DNA of 64,000 nt, from assembly GCA_917880885.1 (NCBI GenBank), contig OU862917.1, positions 27,392,104-27,456,103 of the forward strand, written 5' to 3'. This DNA is from Limnephilus marmoratus. Its lineage: Eukaryota > Arthropoda > Insecta > Trichoptera > Limnephilidae. The translations under genes and the position numbers were made by a program. This document shows positions 1-57,708 of this stretch, piece by piece. A model generated the notes under the pieces. The model ran no database searches. It saw only the letters and a list, made by a program, of their open reading frames with translations, and was not told where the DNA came from. Position 1 is the first letter of the stretch. Every line of letters starts with the position of its first letter.

Positions 1-216
1 ACTGTTATATTTGGAGAACCACACAAGATTGCCGAGAATTGTCATACAAAAATTTGTAAAACAAATATTTCCCATAAAGATCATAATTACGATTTTTTCA
101 ATCGTCATGAATACACAAGGTCAAATTTAATTACTGCTACGGTTAAAGAATTTTGTAAGCTGTCAAAATAAATAAGAAGTGAATTTTGGACTTACTGAAT
201 ACATTGTTTTTTCCAG

Positions 217-537
217 GTGATGAACAGTGATCGACCTGTGATAGTCAACTTCCACGCCGACTGGTGTGACCCGTGCAAGATCCTCACTCCCAAACTGAAG
301 GAGTTAATTGAGCCGCTAGAGAACCTCGACCTCGCCATCGTGGATGTGGAAGACCACATAGAGCTGGTGCACACCTTCGAGGTCAAGGCCGTCCCGGCTG
401 TCTTGGCCATCAGGGATGGGTTGGTTGTGGACAAGTTCATAGGACTAGTTGAAGCTTCAGAGATTGAAAATCTCATCAGCAAGATGGCGGGAGACGGCAA
501 TGACAATACCAAGAAAAAGAATAAGAAAGCCTCATAA
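217..537 (+). CDS. Thioredoxin, mitochondrial type (Trx2/TXN2-like), terminal exon
   Basis: Seen: the exon opens directly after a pyrimidine tract and AG at 215-216 and runs 106 codons to TAA (535-537). It contains most of a thioredoxin fold: beta-strand VIVNFHADWC, the redox motif W-C-D-P-C-K (residues about 17-22), DVEDH, and the cis-proline loop KAVPAVLAI, then VVDKFIGL. Family knowledge: the order and spacing match animal TXN2, the mitochondrial disulfide reductase that works with thioredoxin reductase 2 and peroxiredoxin 3 in the matrix. The first codon is GTG after the splice site, so it is not the initiator; the targeting peptide and N-terminal strands must lie upstream, outside the window. 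Odd points: D replaces the usual G in WCGPC, and the end is a charged lysine-rich tail (NTKKKNKKAS) absent from most TXN2. Sure of the family; orthology is an inference. Confidence 0.9.
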   Translation: MMNSDRPVIVNFHADWCDPCKILTPKLKELIEPLENLDLAIVDVEDHIELVHTFEVKAVPAVLAIRDGLVVDKFIGLVEASEIENLISKMAGDGNDNTKKKNKKAS

Positions 538-860
538 TCGGAATATACTTTTAAGTCTAGTTTTTAGTCCCCTCTGAACCCTTTTGGTGGTTTTATTTCA
601 TTCTTGATTTCTTTTAAATTCAACAGTCTCTTCAAATTTAAATTGCAGTCAACTATATTTTAAAATGATGTTTTACGGTAGGTTTTTACCATAGTATCAT
701 GATGATACGTTTTCCCTTTTTAGCATGATGAAAGTATGTAGTTATTAATTCATTTAGTTGGATTCTTTTGCAGCTTGACGATATTGATGAGCTATCTTTT
801 ACTGTATTCGTAGAGTTTTTAAATACATCTACGTATTTGAATTTTTATTTTGTTTTTATG

Positions 861-866
861 AATAAA
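861..866 (+). promoter_or_regulatory. AATAAA polyadenylation signal, thioredoxin 3' UTR
   Basis: First canonical AATAAA on + downstream of the thioredoxin stop, giving a 3' UTR of about 340 nt. Position fits an insect 3' end; cleavage site not determined. A second AATAAA-like site is present near 2190. Confidence 0.5.
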
Positions 867-3800
867 TGAAAGCAAATCTTGGGAGTGGAAATCAACCCAC
901 TTCCCGAAATCCGATCGAGCTGAAACTTGGCAGACTGACTCGTTTTCGATGACAATGCATTCTATCAATTTTTGGTGGCACTCACGCACACAGACTCACA
1001 TTTCTCTGAAATTGGCTGCTAGCCAGCCCAAGAGATGGCGCCACTAGGTCAAATATTGAAGATAGATGTATTATGTAAAAAAAAATGTTTTTCTTTTTTT
1101 TAGAGATATATTTTTGTAATTATAGCCAACCTACCTATAATTTTGTGATTTTCAAGTAGAAATATTTTCAGATATTCTACCGCACTGAGCTATAAATTTT
1201 ACATATAAGGCAGTTAGATTTGCATCAAACGAGGCTTTTTGCAGCTGGGAAATGTTATGTTTTCATTAAACTTATAATTATTCATTGTTTATGTTTTACT
1301 TTTGACCAAAGAGATATATTGCACCGCCAAAAGGGTTATTAAGATGGGATCTCACCTGATCTATTCTATAGAATATTTGGATTAGAATCCCAAAGTTGAA
1401 CAGAATTCAACTTTTATTATAAAAATCAGGTGAGATCGCGCCGTAATACGTTTAGGTGAACTGAACACGATTTTATTTGGAATCTTTAATTTCATTTATT
1501 TAATCACGTCAATGTTCAATTTTGTATAGGTACCTACACATTGCTGGTCGCAGTTGAGCTTTTTAATGTTCTCACCTGCAGCCATTATTTTAGGTCCAAA
1601 AAAATTTAATTTTAGAAAAAATATAATGGACGCCTAGCTCCTGTGTTTATTTTCCAAAAATATAAAGAAATCATGGAAAAGGTTAATCTCTTTGTATAAT
1701 ATATTTTCTCTAACATAAATTATTATATCTCTATACCTTCTAAAATCTTTCTAAGATTTGTAAATTATTTGTTGAACTGTAATTTGATTTCACTTCTAAC
1801 TCAATTTGTAGTATGTACATTTAAAAAAATGTTTGCTTTATCAAAGGCCTAATTATTCAGGTAGCGTTAACGTAAAAAGCAATATTTCTCATTATATATT
1901 AGCTTTATAGACTTCCTAATTTGTACAGCTTATTTGCTTCAATGAAGCAAAAATCATACAAAATGTTAAGAAAACATAAAACTAGCTAGAGTTTATATTT
2001 ATTACTTGTAGCAGAATGAAAAATTTCATACCGAACATGTAGGTAACAATTTTTTCTTTTACAATTTAAGTGGTGATTATTTTTTTGCAATTTCTGTTAA
2101 TTTGCAATTTGAACCCTGTAAGATAGGTACGGTGTATTAACATTTTTCCTTTTCATATTTCGTGATCTTAATTTTTTTTATGTAATAATGAATAAATTTT
2201 CCTATTTGAAGAGTTTTTGTGGGTGCCTTACTTGGGTTGTATTATATTAAATCTTTGGATATCTATCATAACCTGAATAAGGAATATATTTACATTTGTA
2301 AACAACTGTTGTTGCCATTAAACTTGTTAATTCTAATCAAGGAAAAGTGTATAATATTATATCTTGATTAAAGAAATAAACTATTTACTGGAAAAATTCT
2401 TAATATTTTGCACGATTCTCTTGCATATAATAAAACATGTTTATTTAGATCTTATTTTCAACAATATCACTGTTTTTAGGATAAAATTTGCTTTACATAT
2501 TGAAAAGTCTGATTTGTTTTGCCCTTTTCTTGGGTTTTATCGCTTTCTTCAAGCGTTGATTTTCTATCGACAAATAGTTTGAGATCGCCAACAGTCAAAG
2601 TGTTTATAGGGAGCTTTTTTACATGCTGCCATTAATTTGTGATTTGAAATGTTCCGCGCAAAATGATTTTCGCAGTTTACATTTCATCATCTTGGGGGAG
2701 GTATGTAGTGAGAGAGGTAGGAGTAACAACTTTAAACGTCAATTAGATATGTACTCTAATCTTTACGATGTGTATATAACTAAACTATAAAGTGAGATAA
2801 CTTATATTAGATATTCCCTAATTTGTAGAATGACTATGTTTGGCTGGAACAAACATAAAGTAAATGATGTATGTTAATTCTATAGAATTAAAGGGAATAT
2901 TTATTATCTTCGCAACAACAACCAAATAGTGTAGTCGGCCTACTAACAATAAATCTTTTAAATATGCCTGAAAAATGGCAAGAGAGTAAAATCTTTTAAA
3001 AGAGCGGTGAATAAATAATCATGCTAATTTACGTAGCCGCAAATATTCATTTATAACTTCTGCTACACATATTGTCAATGCACATATAAATTAATAATTA
3101 TATTTTGCAAACTTAATGAATAATAAAAATAAAACTATTTAGTGTACGAATATGATTGGAACTTGAATATTAAAAGCGTAGACATTATTTTTAAGGTGAA
3201 TAGCGTATAGCTTAATTTGGTAGTTTAAAGTTGGGAAATAAATCCATACTGCATATTTTGTGCAATAGATGTAAAGATCTATCTATAAATAATAAAAAAA
3301 TAATATTTTAAATAAAATTCATGCACTAATAAAATTGATGTCATTCTTCACAGTAGAAAATTTCCCCTTTTTCCTATTACTATTACTGTGCTCTTAAAAG
3401 CAATCTTATAAATCCTGCATAAAATTTCACTATTAGATAATATGTACTAGATTGAAAAAAAACTTTGTCTTCTTTATTCAGGGTCCAATGAAAATTTTAG
3501 TGTTGAGACTTACCAAGATATAAAAACATGGACACCGCTGATGCAAATTGGAACACTTGATAAATTGTTCAATTTTAGCACACTCTTCCCTCGTCTAATT
3601 TGTCAACAAGTGGTGTTCATTGTTTCTAAATCTGTGTTGAAAACAAATTCGTCCATATTGCATATTGCCAAAGCTTCCAACACTTTTTCGAAAGCGAAAG
3701 CTCACATATATTTTAAAAAGCTTTCTTGTGTAAATTATGACGCTGGATGTCTGTAAAAGCTTTTGGAATATTTTTATGTCTGTGAAGTGTAAATCTCATA

Positions 3801-6777
3801 ATATTGGATGAAACAGCATGAAAATATGAATACTTATGTAAAACATTTCGGAATTCACTGTTGGTGCTTATCGGGGTCGTTTAAAATACAAAAAAAAGTT
3901 GTCACATCTCAACAAAAAAATCATAATTTCAGTTTTTAAAATAATACAGAATGTATAAAGTTTTTCTTTGTCAAAGATAATACTTTAGTTGTTAAAGAAT
4001 GTACAAAGATGCTTATTGAAAGTAAATTAATAAATAAAAATCTTCCATCCTGTGACCTGACAAGTAGTAGATTTTTCGATAGATCAGGGTATTAAGAATA
4101 ATTTCAAACGATAATAACACGAGTCCTCTTGCCTTTAAAGTAATGTTTCACTTAGTTTTCTTAGGTTAAACTTGACCAACACTCATTCCCTGGTTCTAGT
4201 AAATTTGGATAGGCGTCTCTTAATGAATTTCGATTAGTAATTAAAAAGAACAGAGTGATGAATCACTCTGATAATTTTATTGGTGTTAAAATTATACTGG
4301 ATAGTGATAGAACAAATTCCAAGACCAAGCCGAATACAGCCTAAAATTTTGTAAATGTTAAAAGTTGAAGCGCAGTGTTTAGTTTTGCTTTTGTATACTA
4401 AAATCCTATATAATTTATGTAAAATTGATGTGTAATTTTTAAGAACTTTTTAGAGTAAACGTAAGCCTGGATATATTCAAACTTACAGTCTGTTATATCG
4501 GGCGTTTTGGGATACTTGTTTATTTGACACGGGCACCACTTCAAGGCTGCTGCAAATACAAAACAATATATTATTACTAATAACCCAATACACAGATCAA
4601 TGAAAAAATGGATGTCATTAAAATAAACGAGTATCGTATTGGGTGCCATAATTACTTTCAAAACTTGTATTGACATCTTAGAAACTCTTATGAAAATCCT
4701 CGCAGTTTTATCTTTCTACGAATGCAGGTTGTTATCATGTATTTTATAAGATGTCTTACCTTATATAGTCAAGTAGTTAAATTAATAATATTAATAAATT
4801 AGTTGCAAAAGCGTAAAGAAATAATAACAAGATTATAATTATTATTGTTTGGTGATTTTTCTTCCCATCCGACTAACAGAAAATGTAACTAACTAAACTA
4901 CAACACAACTAATAGAGTCCTGCAAGACTGCCTAAACCCTTTATCTCGCTTGGTAATAAACTAAAGTAATAAGGTAGATGTGTATTGTTGTAAACTAGTT
5001 GAACAAATATCTAATTGTGATGTGGCATTCTGTTATATTATTTATTTTGTTATTGCATAGTGAGTTTTCAATTTGTTGAATGGGAAATATTTATTGAAAG
5101 GTGGACAACAGAATGGGTATGGGTAAAGGGATGTAAGGCGAACTGGAGGGAGAGTGACATTTTAAGGTTTGTAGAAATAAAGATGGATCAATTGTTTAAT
5201 ATAAAACAACGCTTTATTTATTTTATTGTTCCTTTCATCTCCTTTTACAATGAATTATAATAACGTAAGGTAGAAGAAGAAAAGAGCGTAATTTCAACAT
5301 TCCTTAGTGGAATTCGGAGGCCATTTTATCCAAGGTTATTTTCGTGTCAATTTAAAGAGGCAATTCATTTTATTATTTTATATTTACTGCTAAAATTAAG
5401 ATTATAAATTTAACTTTTAGTTATATAATTTTGTTTATTAAACATAATTTAAAACATACTTATTTTAGCATCTCCTGAAGATTTTGAATAAATTGAATAA
5501 AACTAATCTTACTCTCTGTTAATTATTGGAAGAGATTATTCCTGAAGTATGAAGATTCTCCGATTTAGAAAACATGAGATGTTAAAGAGAGTAGTACGGT
5601 GACCAGGACCAGGATAAAATGGCACCGAAGTGCATATAAGTACATATTCTTTGGATTAAATTATCAAATATGACAATAATAATGAAACTGTCTTAATATC
5701 AAATGATTCATTACAATACAAAATCAGTCTAATGCATATTAAGGCAACTCGAGAGCATAAATATTAACTCAATTCTTTTTATTGTTGTTTACTTTACATT
5801 TTGTTTTAAGTATAGATCGGTCAATATGATGCACGATCAAACATCTTACAACAAACAAACTACTGAATATACAATACTTATGAAAAACTAACCAAAACAC
5901 ATTTTCCGTAAGATTTCTTTACTAAATACACATTTTTTAAAACAAGCATTTTTTTCTCCAAATGTTTGTTGCATACGAATTTGGTTACTTGTGACTAGTT
6001 GTTCGATTGGCTATAGATAATAATCAGTATAGTTTTCATTCTAAACTAAGCTCAAGTATTTTATACTAGGCTTTTCTTTTCACAGTGTAACCTTCAAAAC
6101 TTTGATCAAACTTCACTAAATTAACATTTATACAGTAGAGAATGGAATGTTCTAAAAAGAGACTGGACGATAAAACAGATTTTTGTCTTCATGTGTTTTA
6201 CACCCCACAGAGAAACAGAATTGTGCAACAGCGTAACCCAATCTGAAGATAGCAATGGTGGGAAACCCGACAAATGAAAATCAATGTTATTGTTTCAGGA
6301 ACAACTGACAATATATAGGTAAATATACATGGAAATTAGCAATGTAATTTTGTAATACTGGTACTCCCTTCCATTGAAAACATTGGACTGCATGATATTT
6401 ATACCATATTGTCAGTTTGCGACAACTGTGGCATTTTGCTGGCTATACAGCACGCAAGTAGTAAGCAGTAACAATCTAAAATCAATATTGGGTTGTGAAA
6501 AAGGCCAAAGGAAATACATAAAATGAATGATCTTGCACACATTGACACAACCATTTCTTAATGAATCATTTATAGTAATAGCCGTGAAACAATATTTTAC
6601 TTCGAAGTTGAGTTTATACTCCCATTTTGAAAGTCCATTGAAAACTTTGATTTGAATAAATTAGCTCTAATATGACCAGTTACTGGATAGTTTGGATATA
6701 ATAAATCCAACGATGGAGTGGTTCTAGGAGTTCATTTTTATAAAACAGTTTTATAGATAGTTGTCAGTTTAACATCT
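867..6777. other. Intergenic AT-rich stretch, no supported gene
   Basis: About 5.9 kb with only short chance ORFs. It holds a short hairpin-bearing stretch around 887-912 (GGGAGTGG...CCACTTCCC), an inverted repeat at 1348-1437, and otherwise AT-rich sequence with no protein similarity I recognise. Confidence 0.6.
1348..1437. repeat. Short element with 13-bp inverted ends
   Basis: GATCTCACCTGAT (1348-1360) is repeated exactly in reverse complement at 1425-1437. It could be a small MITE or a chance inverted repeat; no target duplication was found. Confidence 0.35.
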
Positions 6778-7024
6778 ATCTGCTACAGTGGCGGCGTAGG
6801 GTAGATTGGCACCCGGGGCGGGTTTGTATTGAACACCCTACATAAAATAAAACAACAAATACTAAACATGCTCACGAGACTTCATTTTACTAAAATATTC
6901 AATCACAATATCAAGATTGTCTTCCCTGTCTCTTTCAATTGATAACATAGAAAAATTGGTTATTCGCGCTTGGCTCATTGTGGACCTTAAATAAGATTTT
7001 ATTAAGGAGACAGAAAAAGATATT

Positions 7025-7097
7025 GGCACCTCTGGGACTCAAACCCAGGACCTTCTGTTTGCATGGAAACAGCTCTACCTACTGAGCTAAAAGGTCT
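7025..7097 (-). repeat. tRNA-derived SINE-like unit (tRNA pseudogene)
   Basis: On the minus strand it shows a D-arm-like TTAGCTCAGTAGGTAGAGC, an anticodon arm, and a good T-arm (CTGGGTTTGAGTCCCAG) with A- and B-box promoter motifs. The 5' acceptor strand does not pair with the 3' AGGTGCC, so it is not a functional tRNA. It forms an inverted pair with 7255-7330, and the homology extends into the flanking GACAGAAAAAG sequence. Confidence 0.65.
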
Positions 7098-7254
7098 CTA
7101 TATCAAATTCGGTCACTTTTAACTGTATCATTGTTCAACTAAGAACTACCAACTTTATCTTCATTTTCTTAACGCACATATTATCGGCTGTTACCTTTAT
7201 ATATGATTGCAAAATTAAAACCCGAACTAAATGTTATCTAGATAGTGTCTGGAT

Positions 7255-7330
7255 AAATGATTAATTAGCTCAGTTAGTAGAGCTGTTGCCATGTAAGCAG
7301 AAAGTCCTGGGTTCAAGTCCCAGAGGTGCC
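7255..7330 (+). repeat. tRNA-derived SINE-like unit (tRNA-Thr-like)
   Basis: D-arm AGCTCAGTTAGTAGAGCT, anticodon loop CATGTAA (would read TGT, Thr), perfect T-arm CTGGG-TTCAAGT-CCCAG, 3' AGGTGCC. The acceptor 5' strand is missing and the anticodon stem has a mismatch, so it is a tRNA-derived repeat. Related units lie at 7025-7097 (-), 58323-58390 (-) and 59090-59240 (+). Confidence 0.65.
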
Positions 7331-7677
7331 GATAACTTTTTCTGATTTTTCTGTCTCCAGATTTTCGATTGAGTTTCGCTAATTTCTTCTTTCTACGCCT
7401 TCTTTGCCGGTGTTGGGATCACACATCTCTTCGAGTGTTGATACAAGCTGCTTCAGTTTTAGAAAGGGAGTTAGAAAAAAAATAGTTGCGACGCGTTTCA
7501 GAATATGATAATGTAAGTAGCTAGATACAAGAGTACGTAGGTATTTATTGAAATGTCTTTACAGCGGGAGATTTTGTGCGCATTCTTTGTCTGTACGAGT
7601 GGGTTGTCGTTGTCACCCCTTGGTGCTTGGCACCCGGAGCGGACCGCCCCCTCCGCCCCCCCCTTACGCCGCCACTG

Positions 7678-8238
7678 ATCTGCTAATTGGAATCTGGTCA
7701 CAAATACAACACTTTTGAAACATATATCAACACTATAATTGTTTACAAAAAAAAATTTCAATAACAGGGGATCTGAATATCGACTAAGATTCAATAAACT
7801 GTTGTTTTGGGATTATTGAGATTTTATCTTTTTTATGAAATTATTTCTTTCACAAAAAATAAAACAGCATTATAAAAGTCTACAGGGTATGAAAAATCAA
7901 ACAACTTTTAGAAAAAAAATCAGATGTTAGTTTTGAATGGACATTTCAAAACAGGATGACGTAATTAGAATAATGGACAATAATCATGCGCACACCATTC
8001 AGTACTCTTATTCATAATGGTGATAGTTATTCCCACGGAGGTATTAATATATATTTTTACACTTTTAATATAGAAAATATAGTTATATAACTTTTAAAAT
8101 AGACTTAGGAGTAGAATAAAACAAGTAACAAGAGTAAACAACTATGAATATTTACAAAATTCACAGAATTTCAAGAATATTTACACTTTTTACGACTACA
8201 TATTGTGATATAAAGGGAACATAATTTGTGATTCAACT
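7678..8238. other. Intergenic, nothing recognised
   Basis: AT-rich sequence between the hAT element and the candidate exon at 8239-8430. It may include 3' UTR of that candidate, but no signal decides this. Confidence 0.4.
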
Positions 8239-8430
8239 CTATAACCTGCTAGTTGAACTTAGCTCGTCACACCATTGGGTTGGTAACTGTGAGAAATCTA
8301 CATAAATCAAAGACCCACTGTGCTGCAAGCCATAATCAAATTTACTTACTGTTACCAACTCAATTGGACTGCTTCCTGCAGAAGTGACTGGTGCTGCTCC
8401 CGAGTTAGCATGATTAAAGAGATTTGTTAC
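8239..8430 (-). CDS. Candidate coding exon of an unidentified gene
   Basis: Seen: on the minus strand an acceptor (CTATTTCAG) precedes a 64-codon open frame starting VTNLFNHANSG and ending CDELSSTSRL then TAG. The amino-acid composition (S, T, G, P, few K/N runs) looks more coding than the surrounding AT-rich chance ORFs. A strong donor consensus (ACA|GTAAGTA) lies inside at 8350/8349, so the real exon may be internal, 8350-8430, 81 bp and phase 0. I do not recognise the protein. It lies 3.9 kb downstream of the pcx stop on the same strand; it could be part of another gene or a non-conserved pcx isoform. Confidence 0.3.
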   Translation of the reverse strand, partial: VTNLFNHANSGAAPVTSAGSSPIELVTVSKFDYGLQHSGSLIYVDFSQLPTQWCDELSSTSRL

Positions 8431-11008
8431 CTGAAATAGTGACAAGTGGCAAGTGACAATCTTCTGGGGCTCCAGAATAGGCTGGCACTGGCTCTTTGGT
8501 GTTGTTCACTTTCGTATGTTAATTTTATTCAAAGTGTAGCCAGAGCCAGTTCAAAGCGTTTAGTTTGATTAAATGCCATCATGTAAGGGAACGAAGAAAG
8601 ACTAATTTTATAGCACTTTGGTTCTAAAATCCAATTCTTGTGTATTTATACTAGTTCAACCCTTCAGTATACAAGAGAAGAGGACAAATAATGTAACATA
8701 AATTTGCAGTACTAACTAATTGTTAACACATTCGAGAGCATGTGAAAAGAAATATCTTATGAAGTTAAATCGAAAATGTATGGATTTATAATTGAATGAA
8801 AAAATTACCCTCTATTAGGCGGTTTTCAAATCAACAAATAAATTATAATATTCACTAAAATCTGACATAAATAAATATAAGCTTGATTGGTTTCATTTTT
8901 TTTTCAAATCTTTGGTAAAAATTAAAAACGGACTTTTCCTCAAAGGATTCTTGAGAAACTTCAAATTAATTTATGGCGGCGAAAAAAACGCAAAGTTTTT
9001 AGTCATAAAAAAGGTTAAACAAATTGTGCATAAATTTTAAACACTCCCAAAATGATTTTTCATCTAATGCTCTTTCATAAATTTAAAAATTAGTCTACGT
9101 TTTACCCTCATTAATTTGATCTTCTAACATCCGTCCCACAAGTTTCTCTCTTCAAAATACAAGACTACTAACTTTAGTATTATTTTGTCATTTTTTGTAA
9201 GAAAACGTGGTCCATTGAATTATTAGAATAAGATTCTAAGGGAAAATTAATTGGCAAATCAGGTATCCTCAGAATTTAACATTAATTTTGGGTGCATAGT
9301 ATACTTTATAAGGAAATTAGAAACAGTCTGACTAGACTTATGTTAATGAGAAATTTTCAATGCAACCTTCTATCCCAAAAGAAACATGTAATAATTTTCG
9401 TGGATTTAGAGATGCAACGATTTTAAATTTGACTATAATGTTTATTGACTTTGAAAACCAAAATGGATATTGCAATGAAAATTGCAACTGATTCGCAAAT
9501 CCATAATACAGTGATTGTAAACCCTTTCACAGATTATCAAATTATTATAATATGTTTATTGGTTAGTTTCGTTGCATGCGTGCTTCCAAATATCATTTGT
9601 CTCACTTTTCAAAACAACTTCTAAATTCACTTCAATTTAATATTGGCCACGGAATCAAATCAGACAACTTATCAAAATAAACATGTTTTTTTTAGGATAT
9701 TCATAAAGATCGGCTATTAGGAAAACCTTAAAGATTCTTATAATACATCAGAATTGCAATCGTTGCACCGATAGTTGATAAGTTAGAAAAATCCAAAGAT
9801 GGAAAGGGAAGATTATGTGTTTATATTTTCCATATTTTTAGAGATAAATTATTTAATGGTTGTGCATCTTTCTTGCATAAAAGGCGAAAGGTAATGAGAT
9901 AAGTTATAATTTGCGTGGATCCACTGAACCTACTATAAGTTAAGACTTATCCAAACAAAGCACAAAAAGTGAATAAATATATGTAGAATTATAGAGGTGC
10001 TAAGTCCCAGAGTACCTAATAGTCCTAATACATGTAGTGAGACTGAATACATTTAGTCAGCCTACAATAAAGTGCTTTTTACAAGTATAAATCCATACCA
10101 AGGCAATATCGGAAGTAGAAGTGACACGACAGTCAGCAAAATCCAAATTCAATCAATGACTAAATCAACAGTACATTAAATATACATAAATACAAAAATT
10201 GCCTAGCCTATGTTATGTACAAATTTTAAATTCGTATTTGTATCTAAATGCGAGAGAGTATTATTTTACATAGATTTACATGAAATATTACAAACACACC
10301 GATTATGTTACACCTTTACATAGTGGGATATTTAACAAAGTTTTTACATTAGGAGGGTTTACTTTTTACAATGATTGTCCTAGGACATTAAAACCAACCG
10401 ATCAAATTATGTAAATTTCTAATAGATAACATACATAATATGAATATGGGCTACGATTGCAAAAATACGCAGGTTTACTAACAAACTTATGTAGGTACAG
10501 TAACACTTCGTTATAATTAATTAAAAAAAGCTGTTTGTTTTGACTTACATTATATCAATTATATTTTGGCAAAGAAAAACTCAAAAAAAAAAATTACAGT
10601 TTTAATATTTTTATAAACAGATTCGGAAAGAAAAAATATACAAAACTGAATAATTCACACAATTTCAAAAAAGGTAATACTGAATAAGTTTTCAAAGCAA
10701 CTTTTTAAATGATAGAATAACAAGGTGCTATTGACAACCAAAGATCATAAACCGTTTATAAAGAATAAATCACAAGCGCAAGTTGTATTTTCACATACAG
10801 CACAACATATTTATAAAATATGAGGCCAGTTTTGTGGTCGCTAAAATATGTATTTGTGGAGAAATTAATATTAATTTTAAGGCATAAAATTATGTATGTA
10901 TTACTGTCTCATTATTATAGATATATTTTAACTATCAAAAACTGTATCCTTACAGGTATGTATGTATTCATTTTTACCGAGAAAAAAGTATGTATACACT
11001 GAACAACC
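8431..11008. other. Non-coding AT-rich stretch
   Basis: No supported gene or repeat ends. Could hold pcx 3' UTR or intergenic DNA. The small ORF at 10820-11002 is AT-rich and unsupported. Confidence 0.45.
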
Positions 11009-11189
11009 TTTTCGTTATTTGTTTTTGGGGTGTTATGCCGTGTTGCGCTACCTCCTTCTTTAGCCAACGTTTCGGACAGCGTTGCAGTGTAACGCTCTCC
11101 GAAACGTTGGCTAAAGAAGGAGGTAGCATAACACCCCAAAAACAAATAACGAAAATACTTTTGGCCGTGAAAATCTTAAAACGTATCTG
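11009..11189 (+). mobile_element. Foldback element, copy 1, with 11-bp TSD
   Basis: Seen: the first ~150 bp fold into a nearly perfect hairpin. The outer arms begin TTCGTTATTTGTTTTTGGGG and are mirrored at 11126-11155; an inner 28-bp arm (CTACCTCC...TTTCGG) is mirrored around 11099-11126; the loop has an AGCGTT/AACGCT mini-stem. A ~35-bp unpaired tail follows. The whole is flanked by an exact 11-bp direct repeat ACTGAACAACC (10998-11008 and 11190-11200). A second copy is at 27229-27427. Confidence 0.8.
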
Positions 11190-11921
11190 ACTGAACAACC
11201 TGTTTTTATTTAAATATAATATAGACTTTTATATTCATAACATAAACAACACATTAGAATATTATTGTTTTCTTGTAATTCTATTGTTAATGTTAGCAAA
11301 TATACACGGTATTATCAAAATTTCGAAACCTCAAATCAAATTTAAAATATTTTTTTTTTTATGGAAAGAATATTAACACAAAAGTGCTTCAAGTAAAGCT
11401 GCACATTGTGATAGTTTATAGGAGTAATTTGCTAGTTTTTCTCCTAATCCAAAGGTATTAAACTTCATTTGTAGCTACAATTTGTTGAAGTATTGGCAGT
11501 GATACAGGAATTAGTTAATGCTATTAAAGTTAAACACCTGTCAAAGTTATCACAATAACCACTGATTACGCAGATCACAAATTATAGTATAAGTTACTAC
11601 ACCATTTCAACATGAAAAACAAATAAACAAAAAAAAAATCATCCACTTTTTAAACATGAAAATATGCCTCTTTCTAAGGCTGCCGAACGTACTCAATAAA
11701 ATGACTGCATTGGAGAATAGTCTGTAATACCAATTCATCAATATGAGATATGCTCAATAGTGACAACTTTCAAAATTCTGGCAGTATTATTGATTTGTGT
11801 GCAGGCGTCCTAAGTTGAATGCAAAATAAATAAATTTAAAAAACTGTAAAAAAATTACTGCGTTGAAATGTATTATGTACTAAGATAAAATTATGGCAAT
11901 TCAAATTATTTTTGATTCATT

Positions 11922-12110
11922 ACTAAGGACGGGTTGTTTCACAGAATTTGAACAATTATCAAATTGAAAGTGAAAGTTCAAGTTCTGTTATTATTTCATC
12001 ATGGGCCGGTTGTTTTGCAGTAAATAACAGAACTTGAATAATATTTTCACAGAACTTGAAATTTATTAACTTTGATGAATTATTCAAAATCTGTGAAACC
12101 CGTCCTTAGT
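11922..12110. mobile_element. 189-bp MITE with imperfect TIRs
   Basis: ACTAAGGACGGGTT...TTTCACAGA at the left is mirrored by TCTGTGAAACCCGTCCTTAGT at the right, with weaker internal symmetry. No coding sequence. Flanks TTAC/GTAA are too palindromic to prove a target duplication. It lies just downstream of the pcx stop, so may be in the 3' UTR. Confidence 0.65.
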
Positions 12111-12341
12111 AATCACAAAGTAAGTAATTACTTTTCACTGTTGATTGTGATTTATACAAATAACCAATTTAAAAATCAAAATTTGACATCGGCAATATAA
12201 AAAAAGAATCATTTCTGAAATAGAACACACCAAAAAAAGTAATGAAATTGAACAAGTCGTATAACAGAATACATATAGAATAATATCACATAATAAACAT
12301 CAATGGCGGGATGTGTCGGCTAGCGAGAGTGAAGGACGGAG

Positions 12342-57708
<45,367 letters not shown>

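Larger units (their letters stand above)
6786..7677. mobile_element. Non-autonomous hAT transposon with 8-bp TSD
   Basis: Seen: terminal inverted repeats starting CAGTGGCGGCGTA at both ends, flanked by an exact 8-bp direct duplication ATCTGCTA (6778-6785 and 7678-7685). CAGTGG-type termini and 8-bp duplications are diagnostic of hAT elements. The 892-bp interior has no transposase; it carries two tRNA-like sequences in opposite orientation (7025-7097 and 7255-7330). Confidence 0.9.

Noticed and set aside
4398..4676. Minus ORF of 92 codons with a hydrophobic stretch then KWCPCQINKYPKTPDITD, with an acceptor-like GCAG (4550) and donor-like GTAAGT (4486)
   Set aside because: Very AT-rich, no recognised family, and the candidate exon phase does not fit the 8350-8430 candidate. 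Not enough support to call.
7255..7330. Functional tRNA-Thr gene
   Set aside because: The acceptor 5' strand does not pair with AGGTGCC and the anticodon stem is imperfect; it is part of a repeat.
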